Made by a program: the position numbers and the translations under genes. This document shows, one piece after another, positions 42,680-53,350 of a stretch of 64,000 bases of DNA. The stretch covers positions 1-64,000 of the forward strand of contig CAMORU010000002.1 in NCBI GenBank assembly GCA_946624155.1, read 5' to 3'. Source of the stretch: an uncultured Caryophanales bacterium. GTDB taxonomy: Bacteria > Bacillota_I > Bacilli_A > RFN20 > CAG-826. Below the pieces are notes generated by a model. That model made no database searches, had not been told where the DNA came from, and saw nothing but the letters and a program-made list of their open reading frames with translations. How positions within the stretch are numbered: the first letter of the stretch is position 1; every line of letters begins with the position of its first letter.

Positions 42680-43537
42680 ATGGTAGAAAGAGGTATCATC
42701 CGCGACAGAACTGTAGTTCTCGAACTAACAAGTCGTAATATTAAAAAGCAATATCGTGGATCTGTTCTAGGTGTGCTTTGGACAATCCTTAATCCACTTC
42801 TAACAATGTTAGTTATGTGGTTTGTTTTTGATGCTATCTTTGGTAGAGGTCAGTATTACCCTTTATATCTTCTTTGTGGTAACGTTTTATTTACTGCCTT
42901 TAGAACTTGTACAACAAACTCATTAACAAGCATTCAACAAAATAGAAACTCAATGCTAAGAACAAAAATACACGCTTATGTTTTTCCTTGTTCACTAGCA
43001 TTTACCAGTTTAATTAATTTCTCTTTAACTTTAGTTGCGTTGATTCCATTTATGATATGGAAGACTGTAGCACTCGGAATTAATTTGTTTACCTGGAGAC
43101 TTGTTTTCGTTATCATCATGCTTCCAGCATTCTGGTTATTCACTTATGGAATTAGCATATTGCTTGCAGTTCTTTATGTCTTCTTTAGAGACTTAAAGAA
43201 TATCTATCAAGTTTTCGTTCTTTTGTGGCAATATTTAACTCCTATTTTTTACACATTAGATACAATGGCAGCGAAAAAATCAGGATTTGCTCCAATTGCT
43301 ATTAAAGCTATAAAACTTAATCCTATGTTCCATTTCACCACCTATTTTAGGCAGTGTGTTTATTTAGGGGCTACCGGACTTGATATATTTAATGTTGGTG
43401 CAGAGGCAAATGTCGCAAAAGCATATATACCAAATTTAGGAACACTTGGAATTTTATACGCCTGTGGCATTGTTGCTACTTTAATTGGCGTTGGTGTTTA
43501 CGAACTTATGAAAGATAAGATGATGGTGAGGTTATAA
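42680..43537 (+). CDS. Polysaccharide/teichoic acid ABC exporter permease (TagG/Wzm-like)
   Basis: 285 aa with about six membrane segments. The N-terminal amphipathic part RDRTVVLELTSRNIKKQYRGSVLGVLWTILNPLL is the hallmark of ABC-2 permeases exporting teichoic acid or O-antigen type polymers. It pairs with the ATPase that starts two bases after its stop. The exported polymer cannot be named from the window: no tagB/F-like genes are present. Confidence 0.92.
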   Translation: MVERGIIRDRTVVLELTSRNIKKQYRGSVLGVLWTILNPLLTMLVMWFVFDAIFGRGQYYPLYLLCGNVLFTAFRTCTTNSLTSIQQNRNSMLRTKIHAYVFPCSLAFTSLINFSLTLVALIPFMIWKTVALGINLFTWRLVFVIIMLPAFWLFTYGISILLAVLYVFFRDLKNIYQVFVLLWQYLTPIFYTLDTMAAKKSGFAPIAIKAIKLNPMFHFTTYFRQCVYLGATGLDIFNVGAEANVAKAYIPNLGTLGILYACGIVATLIGVGVYELMKDKMMVRL

Positions 43538-43539
43538 TT

Positions 43540-44328
43540 ATGAGAAAAGAGAAACTACCACCATTAGAATTAGCGGAAGATGAATTAGTTAACGTCGAAA
43601 GTATTTCGATGAACTTTTCATTACATGAAAGAAAATACACAACTCTTAAAGAAAGATTGATATCACTTTTAAGATTTAAAAAGAATCCTATTCAAGAAAT
43701 TAATGTTCTTGATGATGTAAGTTTTAAAATTAAAAAAGGAGAATCGCTTGGAGTTATTGGCCATAACGGTGCAGGTAAATCAACTCTTTTAAGAATTGTT
43801 GCTGGTATTTATAAACCTACAAAAGGAAGAATTGCTACTAAAGGTCATATTGCTTTACTTAACCTTGGTGCTGGTTTCGATCCTGAAGGTAGTGGAGAAG
43901 AAAATATCTACCTCAATGGTGCTTTCTTAGGTTTACATAAGAAACAAATGAAAGAAAGATACGAAAATATTGTTGAATTTGCGGAACTTGGCAAATTTAT
44001 GCAACTTCCTTTGAAGAACTATTCTTCAGGTATGATTTCTAGACTTGGTTTTGCAATTGCAATTGAAACAAGTCCTGACTTAATGCTTGTTGATGAAGTT
44101 TTGTCTGTCGGTGATGAAAACTTCAGAAATAAATGTCTAGAAAAGATTAAAGAATTAAAAGAAATTGGAACAAGTTTCTTGTTTGTCTCTCATAATATCA
44201 ATCAAGTTAAGATGATTTGTGAAAATACTATCTGGATTGAAAACTCTAAAGTAATGGGCTATGGTCCAACTGAAGAAATAACAGAGAAATATCTTGAATA
44301 TTGTGCAAAATTGCCAAAAAAGAAATAA
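43540..44328 (+). CDS. Polysaccharide/teichoic acid ABC exporter ATPase (TagH/Wzt-like)
   Basis: 262 aa. Walker A GHNGAGKST, the family-specific LNLGAGFDPEGSGEENIYLNG insertion, signature YSSGMISRLG and Walker B LMLVDEVLSVGD. These proteins have exactly this EVL-S-V-GD Walker B. No C-terminal carbohydrate-binding domain is present, as in TagH-like short forms. It works with the 42680 permease to flip a lipid-linked polymer. Confidence 0.94.
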   Translation: MRKEKLPPLELAEDELVNVESISMNFSLHERKYTTLKERLISLLRFKKNPIQEINVLDDVSFKIKKGESLGVIGHNGAGKSTLLRIVAGIYKPTKGRIATKGHIALLNLGAGFDPEGSGEENIYLNGAFLGLHKKQMKERYENIVEFAELGKFMQLPLKNYSSGMISRLGFAIAIETSPDLMLVDEVLSVGDENFRNKCLEKIKELKEIGTSFLFVSHNINQVKMICENTIWIENSKVMGYGPTEEITEKYLEYCAKLPKKK

Positions 44329-44330
44329 GA

Positions 44331-44356
44331 AAAAGTCCTTCGATTGAAGGACTTTT
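44331..44356. terminator. Bidirectional terminator
   Basis: AAAAGTCCTTC / GAAGGACTTTT stem with a 4-base loop between tagH-like and rpmB. Confidence 0.85.
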
Positions 44357-44375
44357 CTAAAAGAAAACTTACTAA

Positions 44376-44564
44376 TTACTTAGCGTTTTTCATTAAGGCA
44401 CGATGTGCTCTTGCTGTCATTTTAACAGTAACCATTTTGCCATTAATGTTGATTTTATATTTTTGAAGATTTGCGTTCCAAACTCTACGGGTTGCAATCA
44501 TTGAATGTGAACGTGCATTTCCGCTTTTTGGACCAACGCCTGATATTTGACAAACTCTTGACAT
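44376..44564 (-). CDS. rpmB: 50S ribosomal protein bL28
   Basis: 62 aa. SRVCQISGVGPKSGNARSHSMIATRRVWNANLQ is the bL28 signature; the C-terminal half is basic. AGAGGAAAAG precedes the ATG. As in Bacillus it lies downstream of rpe on the opposite strand. Confidence 0.97.
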   Translation of the reverse strand: MSRVCQISGVGPKSGNARSHSMIATRRVWNANLQKYKININGKMVTVKMTARAHRALMKNAK

Positions 44565-44635
44565 AACTTTTCCTCTTTTCTAAAAAGCGAGATATATTGT
44601 AGCAAATGAAAGTTTTGATGTAAATAATTAAATTT

Positions 44636-45103
44636 TTACATCTTTGTATTAGGAAAACGTCTTAAAAATTCTTCTTTCGAAATTAAAGGGCACTTTTCAA
44701 GTGCGATTTTATATATTTCCCAATCCTTATCAAAAATTAAAAGATGTTCTTTTCCTTCTTTAGTGAAAAAACGCATCATTTTCTTTTTTTCTGAAAATTC
44801 TTGGTCAATATAAATGATGTTATTGAATGTGTATTCGACAACTTTCCCCATCTTTGAATGAATGAAGGTTGCTCCTTGGATTTCGTAATATGTTTGTTTA
44901 AGCGAAATGATTCCAAAAATGATAGAAGCAGCTAACAAAGCTGGAGTGTAAAAATAGAATGATTTATCTGGTGGGAAAAATTTACCATTTGCTCCCTGAA
45001 AAGAGACATAAAAAACAATCTCAAAAACAACAAAAGCAATTGCGAAAATTTTCACAATTCTCCATGGATTCATTTTCAATTTTTTAGGATCTTTTTTGCT
45101 CAT
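44636..45103 (-). CDS. Two-helix membrane protein with PH-like cytoplasmic part, unknown
   Basis: 155 aa from ATG 45103 (an in-frame TTG is one codon upstream). Two membrane segments lie at about 17-38 and 50-67, followed by a soluble part with YEIQGATFIHSKMGKVVEYTFNNIIYIDQEF that resembles the strand pattern of bacterial PH-like domains. A TAAAAT lies 9 bases before the ATG and no Shine-Dalgarno is seen. Single gene; function unknown. Confidence 0.65.
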   Translation of the reverse strand: MSKKDPKKLKMNPWRIVKIFAIAFVVFEIVFYVSFQGANGKFFPPDKSFYFYTPALLAASIIFGIISLKQTYYEIQGATFIHSKMGKVVEYTFNNIIYIDQEFSEKKKMMRFFTKEGKEHLLIFDKDWEIYKIALEKCPLISKEEFLRRFPNTKM

Positions 45104-45158
45104 CAAAAATGTATTTTACCAAATTATTAATTTGTTTGGTTTATTAATTTCTCCATTG

Positions 45159-45167
45159 TGTTAGAAT
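45159..45167 (+). promoter_or_regulatory. Extended -10 promoter of the glg operon
   Basis: TGTTAGAAT: extended TG plus TAGAAT. The leader runs about 45 bases to AAGAGG and ATG 45221. Confidence 0.5.
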
Positions 45168-45220
45168 ATTAATGTTTATTGGACAAAATTAAATTCAATA
45201 AAATTTAAGAGGTTACAAAT

Positions 45221-46351
45221 ATGGGCAAGAAAATTGTTGCAATGATTCTCGCAGGAGGAAAAGGAACTCGTTTACTTGACCTTACCGAGAAAGTTGCTAA
45301 ACCAGCAGTTAGTTTCGGTGGCAAATATAGAATTATCGATTTTCCATTATCAAACTGTGCTAATTCTGGCATTAATACTGTAGGTGTTTTGACTCAGTAT
45401 GAGTCGGTGTTACTAGATGAATACATCGGAAATGGTGAAAAATGGGGTTTGAATGGTGTTCATTCATTAACCACAACATTAGCACCTAGACAAACTGATA
45501 AAGGAATGGCGTGGTACACAGGTACTGCAAATGCTATTTACGAAAATTTAGAGTTTTTAGATTCTACTGAACCTGATTATGTTTTGATTCTTTCAGGTGA
45601 TCACATTTATTCCACAACATTTAATGATATGGAATTACTTCATTCTGAATCAAAAGCTGATTTAACAATTGCTGTTTACCCAGTTCCCTGGGAAGAGGCA
45701 CACCGTTTTGGAATTTTGGTTGCAGATAAAAAAGGAAAGATTGTTGAATTCCAAGAAAAACCTGCAAATCCAACATCCAATTTAGCATCAATGGGAATTT
45801 ATATGTTTAAATATGATGTTTTAAAAGATGCTTTAATTAGAGACGCGAAAAATCCAAAATCAGAACATGACTTTGGTAAAAATGTCATTCCAATGCTTTT
45901 AGGCGAAGGCAAAAAGCTCATGGCTTATAAATATGAAGGGTATTGGAAAGATGTCGGAACTGTTTCTTCATTACATGAAGCAAACATGGACCTACTTCCA
46001 TCAAATAAGAACTTATCTTTAGAAAAGATATTTAACGGAAATGTTATTTATTCAGAGGATTATTCAGCTGCCCCTCAATTTGTTTCTAGATATGCCAAAA
46101 TTAAAGATGCATTGATTAATCAAGGAGCATTTATTTATGGTGAAGTTACTCATTCAGTAATTTCTAATGGCGTTTATATCGAACGTGGTGCAGTAGTTGA
46201 AAATTCTGTCGTTATGGCAGGCGCCGAAATTTGTAAAGGCGCTGTTGTGCGTAACGCTGTTATAGGTCCAAATGCATTCGTAAAAGAAGGTAAGAAGATT
46301 GTGGGCACTAGTAAAGAAATTGCCCTTTTCGTTGAAAAGGAGGAAAAATAA
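45221..46351 (+). CDS. glgC: Glucose-1-phosphate adenylyltransferase, catalytic subunit
   Basis: 376 aa. It makes ADP-glucose for glycogen. Nucleotide-binding MILAGGKGTRLLDLT, YRIIDFPLSNC, LSGDHIYS, FQEKP and WKDVGTVSSL are conserved, with a C-terminal left-handed beta helix. The full catalytic set marks it as the active subunit relative to GlgD next door. First gene of an eight-gene run to pncB. Confidence 0.97.
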   Translation: MGKKIVAMILAGGKGTRLLDLTEKVAKPAVSFGGKYRIIDFPLSNCANSGINTVGVLTQYESVLLDEYIGNGEKWGLNGVHSLTTTLAPRQTDKGMAWYTGTANAIYENLEFLDSTEPDYVLILSGDHIYSTTFNDMELLHSESKADLTIAVYPVPWEEAHRFGILVADKKGKIVEFQEKPANPTSNLASMGIYMFKYDVLKDALIRDAKNPKSEHDFGKNVIPMLLGEGKKLMAYKYEGYWKDVGTVSSLHEANMDLLPSNKNLSLEKIFNGNVIYSEDYSAAPQFVSRYAKIKDALINQGAFIYGEVTHSVISNGVYIERGAVVENSVVMAGAEICKGAVVRNAVIGPNAFVKEGKKIVGTSKEIALFVEKEEK

Positions 46352-46352
46352 G

Positions 46353-47459
46353 ATGGCAAAGGTCGTTGGTTACGTTAATCTTTATGATTCACCAAGTTTA
46401 GGTGGATTGTCTAAAAACAGAACTCCTGCTTCAACATCATTTGTTGGGCGTTATGCTTTAATTGATTTTGCTTTGTCTAATTTCGCAAATTCCAATATTA
46501 ATAATATTAATATTTTGGTTAAAGATAATTTTAGATCTGTTGCAAAGCACTGTGGTTCTTTGAAGAATTGGGCGAGTAACACTAAAATTGGGAAACAAAA
46601 TTATTTAGTAAATGAGAAAGGTTTAGCGGATCCAGATTTTAACTCTGACTTAAATTCTTTAAGAGAAAATGACTGGGTTTTATTTGATACAAATGCTGAC
46701 TATATAGTCATTCAACCTGCTCATATTCTCACCAAAATTGATATTGCTGATTTAGTTAGAACACATCAAAAATCAGGCGCAGCCATTACTATGGCTTATA
46801 CAAAAATTAAAGATGGTGATGAAGCTTTCTTAACAAGCACTGTATTGGAGCTTGAAGGAGATAAGGTTGTTTCATCACTTAATAATGATGGTAAAAAGAA
46901 AGAAGTTAATGTTTCTTTAAGAACTTATGTATTCTCTAGAGAATGCTTTGAGAGAATGCTAAGACATAAAGACTATCGAAAAGCACTCTCTTTAAGAGCT
47001 CTTATTAATCACATTGTTAATGAGCATTCTGAAGATGTTAGAGGGTATAAATACGAAGGTTACGCAAGATGTTTTGATTCACTTGAACATTTTGTTCAAT
47101 ATTCATTTGAATTATTTGATCCAAAAATTGCCAAAACTCTTTTTAGAAATGGTGGTCGTGCATTTACAATTTCTCGTAATACGCCTCCTGCATCATATGG
47201 TGAACACGCAGATGTAAGAGAATCTTTTATTGCTAATGGTGTACAAGTTGACGGAAAAGTTGAACACTCAATTATTTCTCGTTACGTAAAAATAGAAGAT
47301 GGTGCATCAATTAAAAACTCAATCATCTTAACAAGATGTGTAATTAAAAAAGGCGCTGTTATTGAAAACGCTGTAGTAGATAAATACTCCACTATTTCGG
47401 GAGAAGTTAAAGGAACAGAATCTGAGATTTTGTTTGTTAAACAAGGAAGTAAAAAATGA
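46353..47459 (+). CDS. glgD: Glucose-1-phosphate adenylyltransferase, regulatory-type subunit
   Basis: 368 aa from ATG 46353 (AAGGAGG 46337-46343 fixes this start; a longer frame overlaps glgC). It keeps the GlgC fold but lacks the G-x-G-T-R loop (YDSPSLGGLSKNR in its place), so it is presumably the non-catalytic partner as in Bacillus GlgD. C-terminal hexapeptide repeats are present. Overlaps glgA by 4 bases. Confidence 0.94.
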   Translation: MAKVVGYVNLYDSPSLGGLSKNRTPASTSFVGRYALIDFALSNFANSNINNINILVKDNFRSVAKHCGSLKNWASNTKIGKQNYLVNEKGLADPDFNSDLNSLRENDWVLFDTNADYIVIQPAHILTKIDIADLVRTHQKSGAAITMAYTKIKDGDEAFLTSTVLELEGDKVVSSLNNDGKKKEVNVSLRTYVFSRECFERMLRHKDYRKALSLRALINHIVNEHSEDVRGYKYEGYARCFDSLEHFVQYSFELFDPKIAKTLFRNGGRAFTISRNTPPASYGEHADVRESFIANGVQVDGKVEHSIISRYVKIEDGASIKNSIILTRCVIKKGAVIENAVVDKYSTISGEVKGTESEILFVKQGSKK

Positions 47460-48862
47460 AAATTGTAATGGTTGCAAGCGAGTGCAATCCACTTTGTAAG
47501 ACTGGTGGTCTCGCTGATGTTATTTATTCTTTATCTCGTGAGCTTGTAAATAATGGTCACGAAGTATTCGTGTTTTTGCCATATTATAAACTTTTAAAAA
47601 ATAAAGGAATAAAGGCAGAATACCAATATTACGATTACATTGAAATGTCTTGGAGACATCAATACGTCGGAGTTTTTAACTACGAAATTGATGGAATTAA
47701 GTTTAAACTAATTGATTCAGAACAATATTTTGGTAGAGATCATCTTTATGGTTATAACGATGACGGTGAAAGATTCGCCTATTTCTCAATCGCTGTTCAA
47801 AAAATTATTCATCGCGAGAACATGCGTCCTGATATTGTACATGTACATGATTGGCAGCCAGGAATGCTTCCTGCACTTATGAAAGGCGCTCCTCTAGATG
47901 ATTGGAAAACACATTTTGTTCTTACAATTCATAATGCCGCATTTAAAGGTTATTTAGATAGATATGCACTTGGAGATTTATATAATCTCAGCGATGATAT
48001 GTATGATTCTGGCGCGGTAAGACTTGAAGGAATGGTGTCAACACTAAAAGCCGCTATCTATTTCTGTGACAAAGTCACAACAGTTTCTCCAACATATCGT
48101 GAAGAGATGTTAACTAAAGACTTATCTCAAGGACTCAGTGAAGTCTTAGAATTTAGAAGAGATGACTTTGCAGGAGTAGTAAACGGAATTGATGTTAAAG
48201 AATTTGATCCCGCTAATGATAAGAAAATAATTAAAAATTATTCGGAAAAAGCATATAAAACTGGCAAAAAAGCTTGCAAAAATGATTTGTTAAATTTCTT
48301 CCATCTTCCAAATAAAGATAGACCAACATTTGGTTTGGTATCTCGACTTACATGGCAAAAAGGAATTAGTTTAATTCTTCAGAATGCTCAATACATGCTT
48401 GATAGAGGAGCGAATATTGTTATTCTCGGTAGTGGGGAATCTAATCTAGAAGTTGGTTTCCAAAGTCTAAGAGACGCTCATCCAGATCAAGTTGGAATTT
48501 ATATCGGTTATTCGGATGACATTGCTCATAAGATCTATGCCGGTAGTGACTTCTTCTTAATGCCATCTCTATTTGAACCTTGCGGTATCGGGCAATTGAT
48601 TGCCCAACGATATGGAACTCTTCCAATCGTAAGAGAAACTGGTGGTTTAAAAGATACGGTTCACCCAGAAGTTGATGGATTTACATTTTATAGCTTTGAT
48701 CCAGCTAGTATGAAAGGTGCATTAGATGTTGCCTTTGGTTACTACTACGAAAACAAAGATGGCTTAGACAAAATGATAAAAAATGCTCTTAAACTTGATA
48801 GAAGTTGGGGTGAATCTATGAATAGATATTTAGGAATTTATAAGGATGCGATGAGAAAATGA
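47456..48862 (+). CDS. glgA: Glycogen synthase (GT5)
   Basis: 468 aa. It transfers glucose from ADP-glucose to growing alpha-1,4-glucan. The N-terminal ADP-binding [22 protein letters not shown], and C-terminal SRLTWQKGI and [21 protein letters not shown] are all conserved. glgB and glgP are not in the window. It overlaps leuS by 4 bases, an odd pairing of glycogen synthesis and translation. Confidence 0.96.
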   Translation: MKIVMVASECNPLCKTGGLADVIYSLSRELVNNGHEVFVFLPYYKLLKNKGIKAEYQYYDYIEMSWRHQYVGVFNYEIDGIKFKLIDSEQYFGRDHLYGYNDDGERFAYFSIAVQKIIHRENMRPDIVHVHDWQPGMLPALMKGAPLDDWKTHFVLTIHNAAFKGYLDRYALGDLYNLSDDMYDSGAVRLEGMVSTLKAAIYFCDKVTTVSPTYREEMLTKDLSQGLSEVLEFRRDDFAGVVNGIDVKEFDPANDKKIIKNYSEKAYKTGKKACKNDLLNFFHLPNKDRPTFGLVSRLTWQKGISLILQNAQYMLDRGANIVILGSGESNLEVGFQSLRDAHPDQVGIYIGYSDDIAHKIYAGSDFFLMPSLFEPCGIGQLIAQRYGTLPIVRETGGLKDTVHPEVDGFTFYSFDPASMKGALDVAFGYYYENKDGLDKMIKNALKLDRSWGESMNRYLGIYKDAMRK

Positions 48863-51261
48863 GTTACGATCACAAGAAAATAGAACAAAAATGGTTAAAG
48901 ATATACGAAGACAAAAAGCCGTTTTATTGTGATGTCTACGATTTTTCTAAACCAAAATACTATGTATTAGACATGTTCCCTTATCCTTCAGGACAAGGTT
49001 TACATGTCGGACACCCTTTAGGTTATACCGCTAGTGATGTAGTCGCTAGAATGAAAAGAATGCAAGGATTTAACGTCCTTCATCCAATGGGATATGATGC
49101 TTTTGGTCTTCCTGCAGAACAATATGCTATTGCAAACAACAAGCACCCATATGAATTTACAAAGAAAAACATTGATCACTTTAGAGAGCAAATTAAGGCT
49201 TTAGGTTTTTCTTATGACTGGAGCAAGGAAATTGCGACATGCGAACCAGAATATTATAAGTGGACTCAGTGGATTTTCTCTTTGTTATACAAAGAAGATT
49301 TGGCATATGTTTCAAATATTCCTGTTAATTTCTGTCCAGAACTTGGCACAGTTTTAGCAAACGAAGAAGTTATTGATGGTAAATCTGAACGTGGTGGTTA
49401 TCCAGTTATTAAGATGCCAATGAGACAATGGGTTTTACGTATTACTAAATATGCAGATAAACTTATTGATTCATTAGACACATTGGATTGGCCAAAATCA
49501 ACTCTTGTAATGCAAAAGAACTGGATTGGTAAATCTTTAGGCGCCGAAATTGATTTTAAAGTTGATGGAAGCGATGAAAAGTTCACTGTTTTTACTACAC
49601 GCGCAGACACATTGTTTGGATGTACATATTGTTGCTTAGCACCTGAACATCCACTTGTTAAAAAGCTTGCTTCAAAAGAACAACTACCAAAGGTAGAAGA
49701 ATACATTAAACAAGTTCAATCTAAATCCGATATGGAAAGAACTGAACTTAATAAAGACAAAACTGGTGTATTTATTGGAGCTTATGCGATTAACCCAATT
49801 AATGGCAAAAAAGTGCCAATATTTGCAGCCGACTATGTCCTTTATGGATATGGTAGCGGTGCCGTTATGGCGGTTCCTGCTCATGATCAAAGAGACTATG
49901 AATTCGCTAAGAAACATGGACTTGAAATGATACAAGTTCTTGAAGGTGATATTTCTGAAAAGGCAATGGAAGAAGACGGAAAACACATTAATTCCAGTTT
50001 TGCTAATGGTTTAAATATTAAAGACGCTAAGAAAGCTATCATTTCAAAGCTTGAAGAAATGGGTGCTGGAAAACTGAAAGTTAACTATAAGTTAAGAGAC
50101 TGGATTTTTTCAAGACAAAGATATTGGGGAGAGCCAATTCCTGTAGTCACTTTTAATGATGGCTCAACATATTGCTATGGTAAGGATGAACTTCCATTAA
50201 CTTTACCTGAACTTGAAAAATATGCTCCAAGTGGAGATGGAAAATCACCTCTTGCTAATGCAAAAGAATGGTTAAATGTAGAAATTAATGGTAAAAAAGG
50301 CGAAAGAGAAACTAACACAATGCCTCAATGGGCTGGTTCGTGTTGGTATTATATTCGTTATTTAGATCCACATAATTCAAATGCAATTGCAGATGAAAAA
50401 TTAATTAAACATTGGTTACCAGTTGATCTTTATATTGGTGGTGCAGAACATGCTGTTCTTCATTTACTCTATGCAAGATTCTGGCATAAGTTCTTATTTG
50501 ATCAAAAAGTTGTTTTCTGCGATGAACCATTTAAGAAATTATTCCATCAAGGTATGATTTTAGGCGAAAACGGAGAAAAGATGTCTAAGAGCCGCGGTAA
50601 CGTAGTTAATCCAGATGATATTATTCGAGACTATGGCGCTGATTCCCTTAGATTATTCGAGATGTTTGCTGGACCTCTAGAAGAAGGCTTTGCATGGTCT
50701 ACAACTGGTTTAGGCGGTGCTCGAAGATTTATTGAGCGTGTTCATAGACTTTATACTGATCCAGAATTTACAGGACGTTTCAGCGATGAAAACTCTAGTG
50801 AATTAGACTATGTCTATAACGCCACAGTTAAGAAAGTTACTGCTGACTTTGAATCACTTCAAATCAACACCGGCATTGCTCAAATGATGATTTTTGTGAA
50901 TGCTTTATTTAAAGCAAAATCACTTTATAAGCCATATATGGTTAACTTCTTAAAGATGTTTAGTTGTGTGTGCCCATTTGTTGGCGAAGAGTTATTTGAA
51001 CTCACAACTGGTAAACAACTTATCACTTATGAAAATTGGCCAGTTTGTGACGAGTCAAAACTTGTTTTGAATACTGTTAAAATTGCTGCTTCAGTATGCG
51101 GCAAACTTAGAGATACATTTGAAGCAAGTGTTGATGCAAGTGAAGAAGAACTTACAAAACTTGCCTTACAATGTGAAGGCGTTAAACGCCACACAGAAGG
51201 AAAAGAAATCAAACGCGTAATTGTTGTTAAAGGAAAAATCGTAAACATTATTGCTGTCTAA
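48859..51261 (+). CDS. leuS: Leucyl-tRNA synthetase
   Basis: 800 aa, full length. Class I motifs HVGH (in [15 protein letters not shown]) and KMSKS ([15 protein letters not shown]). The CP1 editing domain has the [12 protein letters not shown]hr-rich segment and the [17 protein letters not shown] site. There is no T-box leader, because the gene is embedded in the glg operon with an overlapping start. It overlaps coaX by one base. Confidence 0.97.
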   Translation: MSYDHKKIEQKWLKIYEDKKPFYCDVYDFSKPKYYVLDMFPYPSGQGLHVGHPLGYTASDVVARMKRMQGFNVLHPMGYDAFGLPAEQYAIANNKHPYEFTKKNIDHFREQIKALGFSYDWSKEIATCEPEYYKWTQWIFSLLYKEDLAYVSNIPVNFCPELGTVLANEEVIDGKSERGGYPVIKMPMRQWVLRITKYADKLIDSLDTLDWPKSTLVMQKNWIGKSLGAEIDFKVDGSDEKFTVFTTRADTLFGCTYCCLAPEHPLVKKLASKEQLPKVEEYIKQVQSKSDMERTELNKDKTGVFIGAYAINPINGKKVPIFAADYVLYGYGSGAVMAVPAHDQRDYEFAKKHGLEMIQVLEGDISEKAMEEDGKHINSSFANGLNIKDAKKAIISKLEEMGAGKLKVNYKLRDWIFSRQRYWGEPIPVVTFNDGSTYCYGKDELPLTLPELEKYAPSGDGKSPLANAKEWLNVEINGKKGERETNTMPQWAGSCWYYIRYLDPHNSNAIADEKLIKHWLPVDLYIGGAEHAVLHLLYARFWHKFLFDQKVVFCDEPFKKLFHQGMILGENGEKMSKSRGNVVNPDDIIRDYGADSLRLFEMFAGPLEEGFAWSTTGLGGARRFIERVHRLYTDPEFTGRFSDENSSELDYVYNATVKKVTADFESLQINTGIAQMMIFVNALFKAKSLYKPYMVNFLKMFSCVCPFVGEELFELTTGKQLITYENWPVCDESKLVLNTVKIAASVCGKLRDTFEASVDASEEELTKLALQCEGVKRHTEGKEIKRVIVVKGKIVNIIAV

Positions 51262-52013
51262 TGAATAACAAAGTTTTAATTATTGATATCGGAAATACAT
51301 CGACTGATTTTGCAGTCTTTGAAAATGGAAATTTAAAGGATTTCCTAGGGTTTTTTCGACTTCCACTAGAAATTAATAAGGCAAAAGAAGCACTAAATTC
51401 ATATAAAAAAAGTGGCGGTTTTATTGATGATGGAATGATTTTTTCTGTTGTTCCGAATAACGATGAAGCTGTTCAAAAATTGGTAAAAGAAGTTTTTGAT
51501 AAAGATATAAAAGTTTTTGATTGGAAACATTATAAACTTGCAAAGAAACTTCCAGTTATTAAAGAAGCAATTGGTGCAGATCTTTTAGCAGATTTAAGGC
51601 AAGCAGATGTTGAATATGGTGGACCATGTTTAATTGCAGATTTTGGAACTGTAACAAAATTACTTCAAACTGATAAAGATGGGAATTTCATTGGATTGTC
51701 TTTCATACCAGGTATTGAAATTTCGCTCAAACTATTTAGTCAAAATACTGCTTTGCTTCCAGAATTTAATAAATTTGAAGTTAACAAAAATCGCTTAGGT
51801 TTAAATACTTTTGAATCAATGAATCATGGGATTTATTATTCAACTGTTTACTATGTAAAAGAAGTATTTAAAAACCTAAAAGAACCTAACACTAAACTAA
51901 TTATTACTGGCGGAAATGCCCGCTATATCAAAGATGAATTTAAAGATGCAATTATTGACCAAGAACTAACCTTAAAAGGAATGTATGTTTTATACAAGGA
52001 GATGAGCAAATGA
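51261..52013 (+). CDS. coaX: Type III pantothenate kinase
   Basis: 250 aa. First step of coenzyme A synthesis. ASKHA-fold motifs: IDIGNTSTDFAVF (phosphate 1), GADLLADLRQAD, IADFGTVTKL (phosphate 2) and ITGGNARYI (adenosine). Overlaps leuS by one base and pepV by four. Confidence 0.93.
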   Translation: MNNKVLIIDIGNTSTDFAVFENGNLKDFLGFFRLPLEINKAKEALNSYKKSGGFIDDGMIFSVVPNNDEAVQKLVKEVFDKDIKVFDWKHYKLAKKLPVIKEAIGADLLADLRQADVEYGGPCLIADFGTVTKLLQTDKDGNFIGLSFIPGIEISLKLFSQNTALLPEFNKFEVNKNRLGLNTFESMNHGIYYSTVYYVKEVFKNLKEPNTKLIITGGNARYIKDEFKDAIIDQELTLKGMYVLYKEMSK

Positions 52014-53350
52014 AATATCGTGATTTTCTAATTTCTGAAAAAGAAAATATGATTGAAGAACTTAAAAAGTTCCTTTCAATTAATTCTGTTTATGATGAAT
52101 CAACTGTTTCGAAAGAAAAACCTTATGGAAAAGGTGTTGATGATGCTTTGGAATATGTTGCAAAACTAGGAATTCAACATGGTTTTAGCGTTGATAGATG
52201 TGATGGACATGCAACAGAGTTAACAATTGGTGAAGGCGATAAAATGATTGGTATTTTTGCTCACGCTGATGTTGTTCCTGCAACAGGAGTGTGGAGCCAA
52301 CCTCCATTTTCTCCTTATGTAAAAGATGGAAAACTTTATGCTAGAGGTTCTTCTGATGACAAGGGACCTTTTATGGCAGCATTCTATGCTGCTTTAGCTC
52401 TTAAACAAGCTGGATTAATTAAAAATTATAAAATTCGTTTTGTTATAGGCGGCGATGAAGAAAGAGGTTCTAGTTGTTTAGATTATTATTTCAAAGATTT
52501 GAAAAAACCATCTCCAACTTATGGATTTACTCCGGATGCTGACTTCCCTGTTATTTATGGTGAAAAAGGAATTAATGATTTCTTTCCTGAAATTGATGTA
52601 GAAATTCCACATGTAAAGAAAATTGTTGGTGGTGCTGCAACAAATGCAGTTTGCGACAAAGTAGAAGTTACTTTTGATGACCCATCACCTGTTGTTGAGT
52701 ATTGTGAGAAAAATATTATTGAGCATAAATGTGAAGGCAAAGTTGTAACTATTTTCGGCAAATCTGCCCACGGTAGCACTCCTGAAAAAGGCGTTAATGC
52801 TGCAATCAAAGCTTTACAAATTTTAGGGGAAGTTTATGAAGTAAGAACCCTCTTAAATTTAGCAGAAGGTTTATCTGACACTAGTGGTTCAAAATTTGGT
52901 TGTTTTTGTGAAACAAAACTTATGGGTCAAACAACTTATTGTGTAGGTTTAATTTCATACGAGAAAGGTCACTTAAAATTTAGTGTCAATTTCCGTTATC
53001 CTGAAACTGTTAAACCAAATGAATATATTGAAAAATTTGATGCATATTTTGGTACCAAATCCAAAAAGGGAGAAGAAAGCAAACTTCTCTTCTTTGATCC
53101 AAATAGCAAATTAGTTAAAACATTAATGAAAGCATATGTAAAAGAAACAAAAGATTACTTCCATGGTCCAATCACAATTGGTGGTGGAACTTATGCTAAA
53201 CATTGCGAAAACACAGTTGCCTTTGGTGCCTTGTTCCCAGATAGAGAATACGTTATGCATCAACCAGATGAATATATGATTGTTGATGATATTTTAGAAT
53301 CAGCAATTATTTATGCTAGAGCAATTAAATCATTAGGAAAGCTTAAATAG
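52010..53350 (+). CDS. pepV: M20 dipeptidase (PepV-like)
   Basis: 446 aa. Di-zinc peptidase motifs: GIFAHADVVPATGVW (His, Asp), GSSDDKGPFMAAFYA (metal Asp), IGGDEERGSS (catalytic Glu pair) and a C-terminal GGGTYAKH with the last His ligand. It cleaves dipeptides with an N-terminal beta-alanyl or L-amino residue in the cytoplasm. The lid domain (about 180-330) is present. Confidence 0.93.
   Translation: MKYRDFLISEKENMIEELKKFLSINSVYDESTVSKEKPYGKGVDDALEYVAKLGIQHGFSVDRCDGHATELTIGEGDKMIGIFAHADVVPATGVWSQPPFSPYVKDGKLYARGSSDDKGPFMAAFYAALALKQAGLIKNYKIRFVIGGDEERGSSCLDYYFKDLKKPSPTYGFTPDADFPVIYGEKGINDFFPEIDVEIPHVKKIVGGAATNAVCDKVEVTFDDPSPVVEYCEKNIIEHKCEGKVVTIFGKSAHGSTPEKGVNAAIKALQILGEVYEVRTLLNLAEGLSDTSGSKFGCFCETKLMGQTTYCVGLISYEKGHLKFSVNFRYPETVKPNEYIEKFDAYFGTKSKKGEESKLLFFDPNSKLVKTLMKAYVKETKDYFHGPITIGGGTYAKHCENTVAFGALFPDREYVMHQPDEYMIVDDILESAIIYARAIKSLGKLK

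Noticed and set aside
49398..49986. Two overlapping antisense open frames inside leuS
   Set aside because: Low-complexity Cys/Phe-rich translations with no ribosome-binding site, mirrored from a conserved gene.
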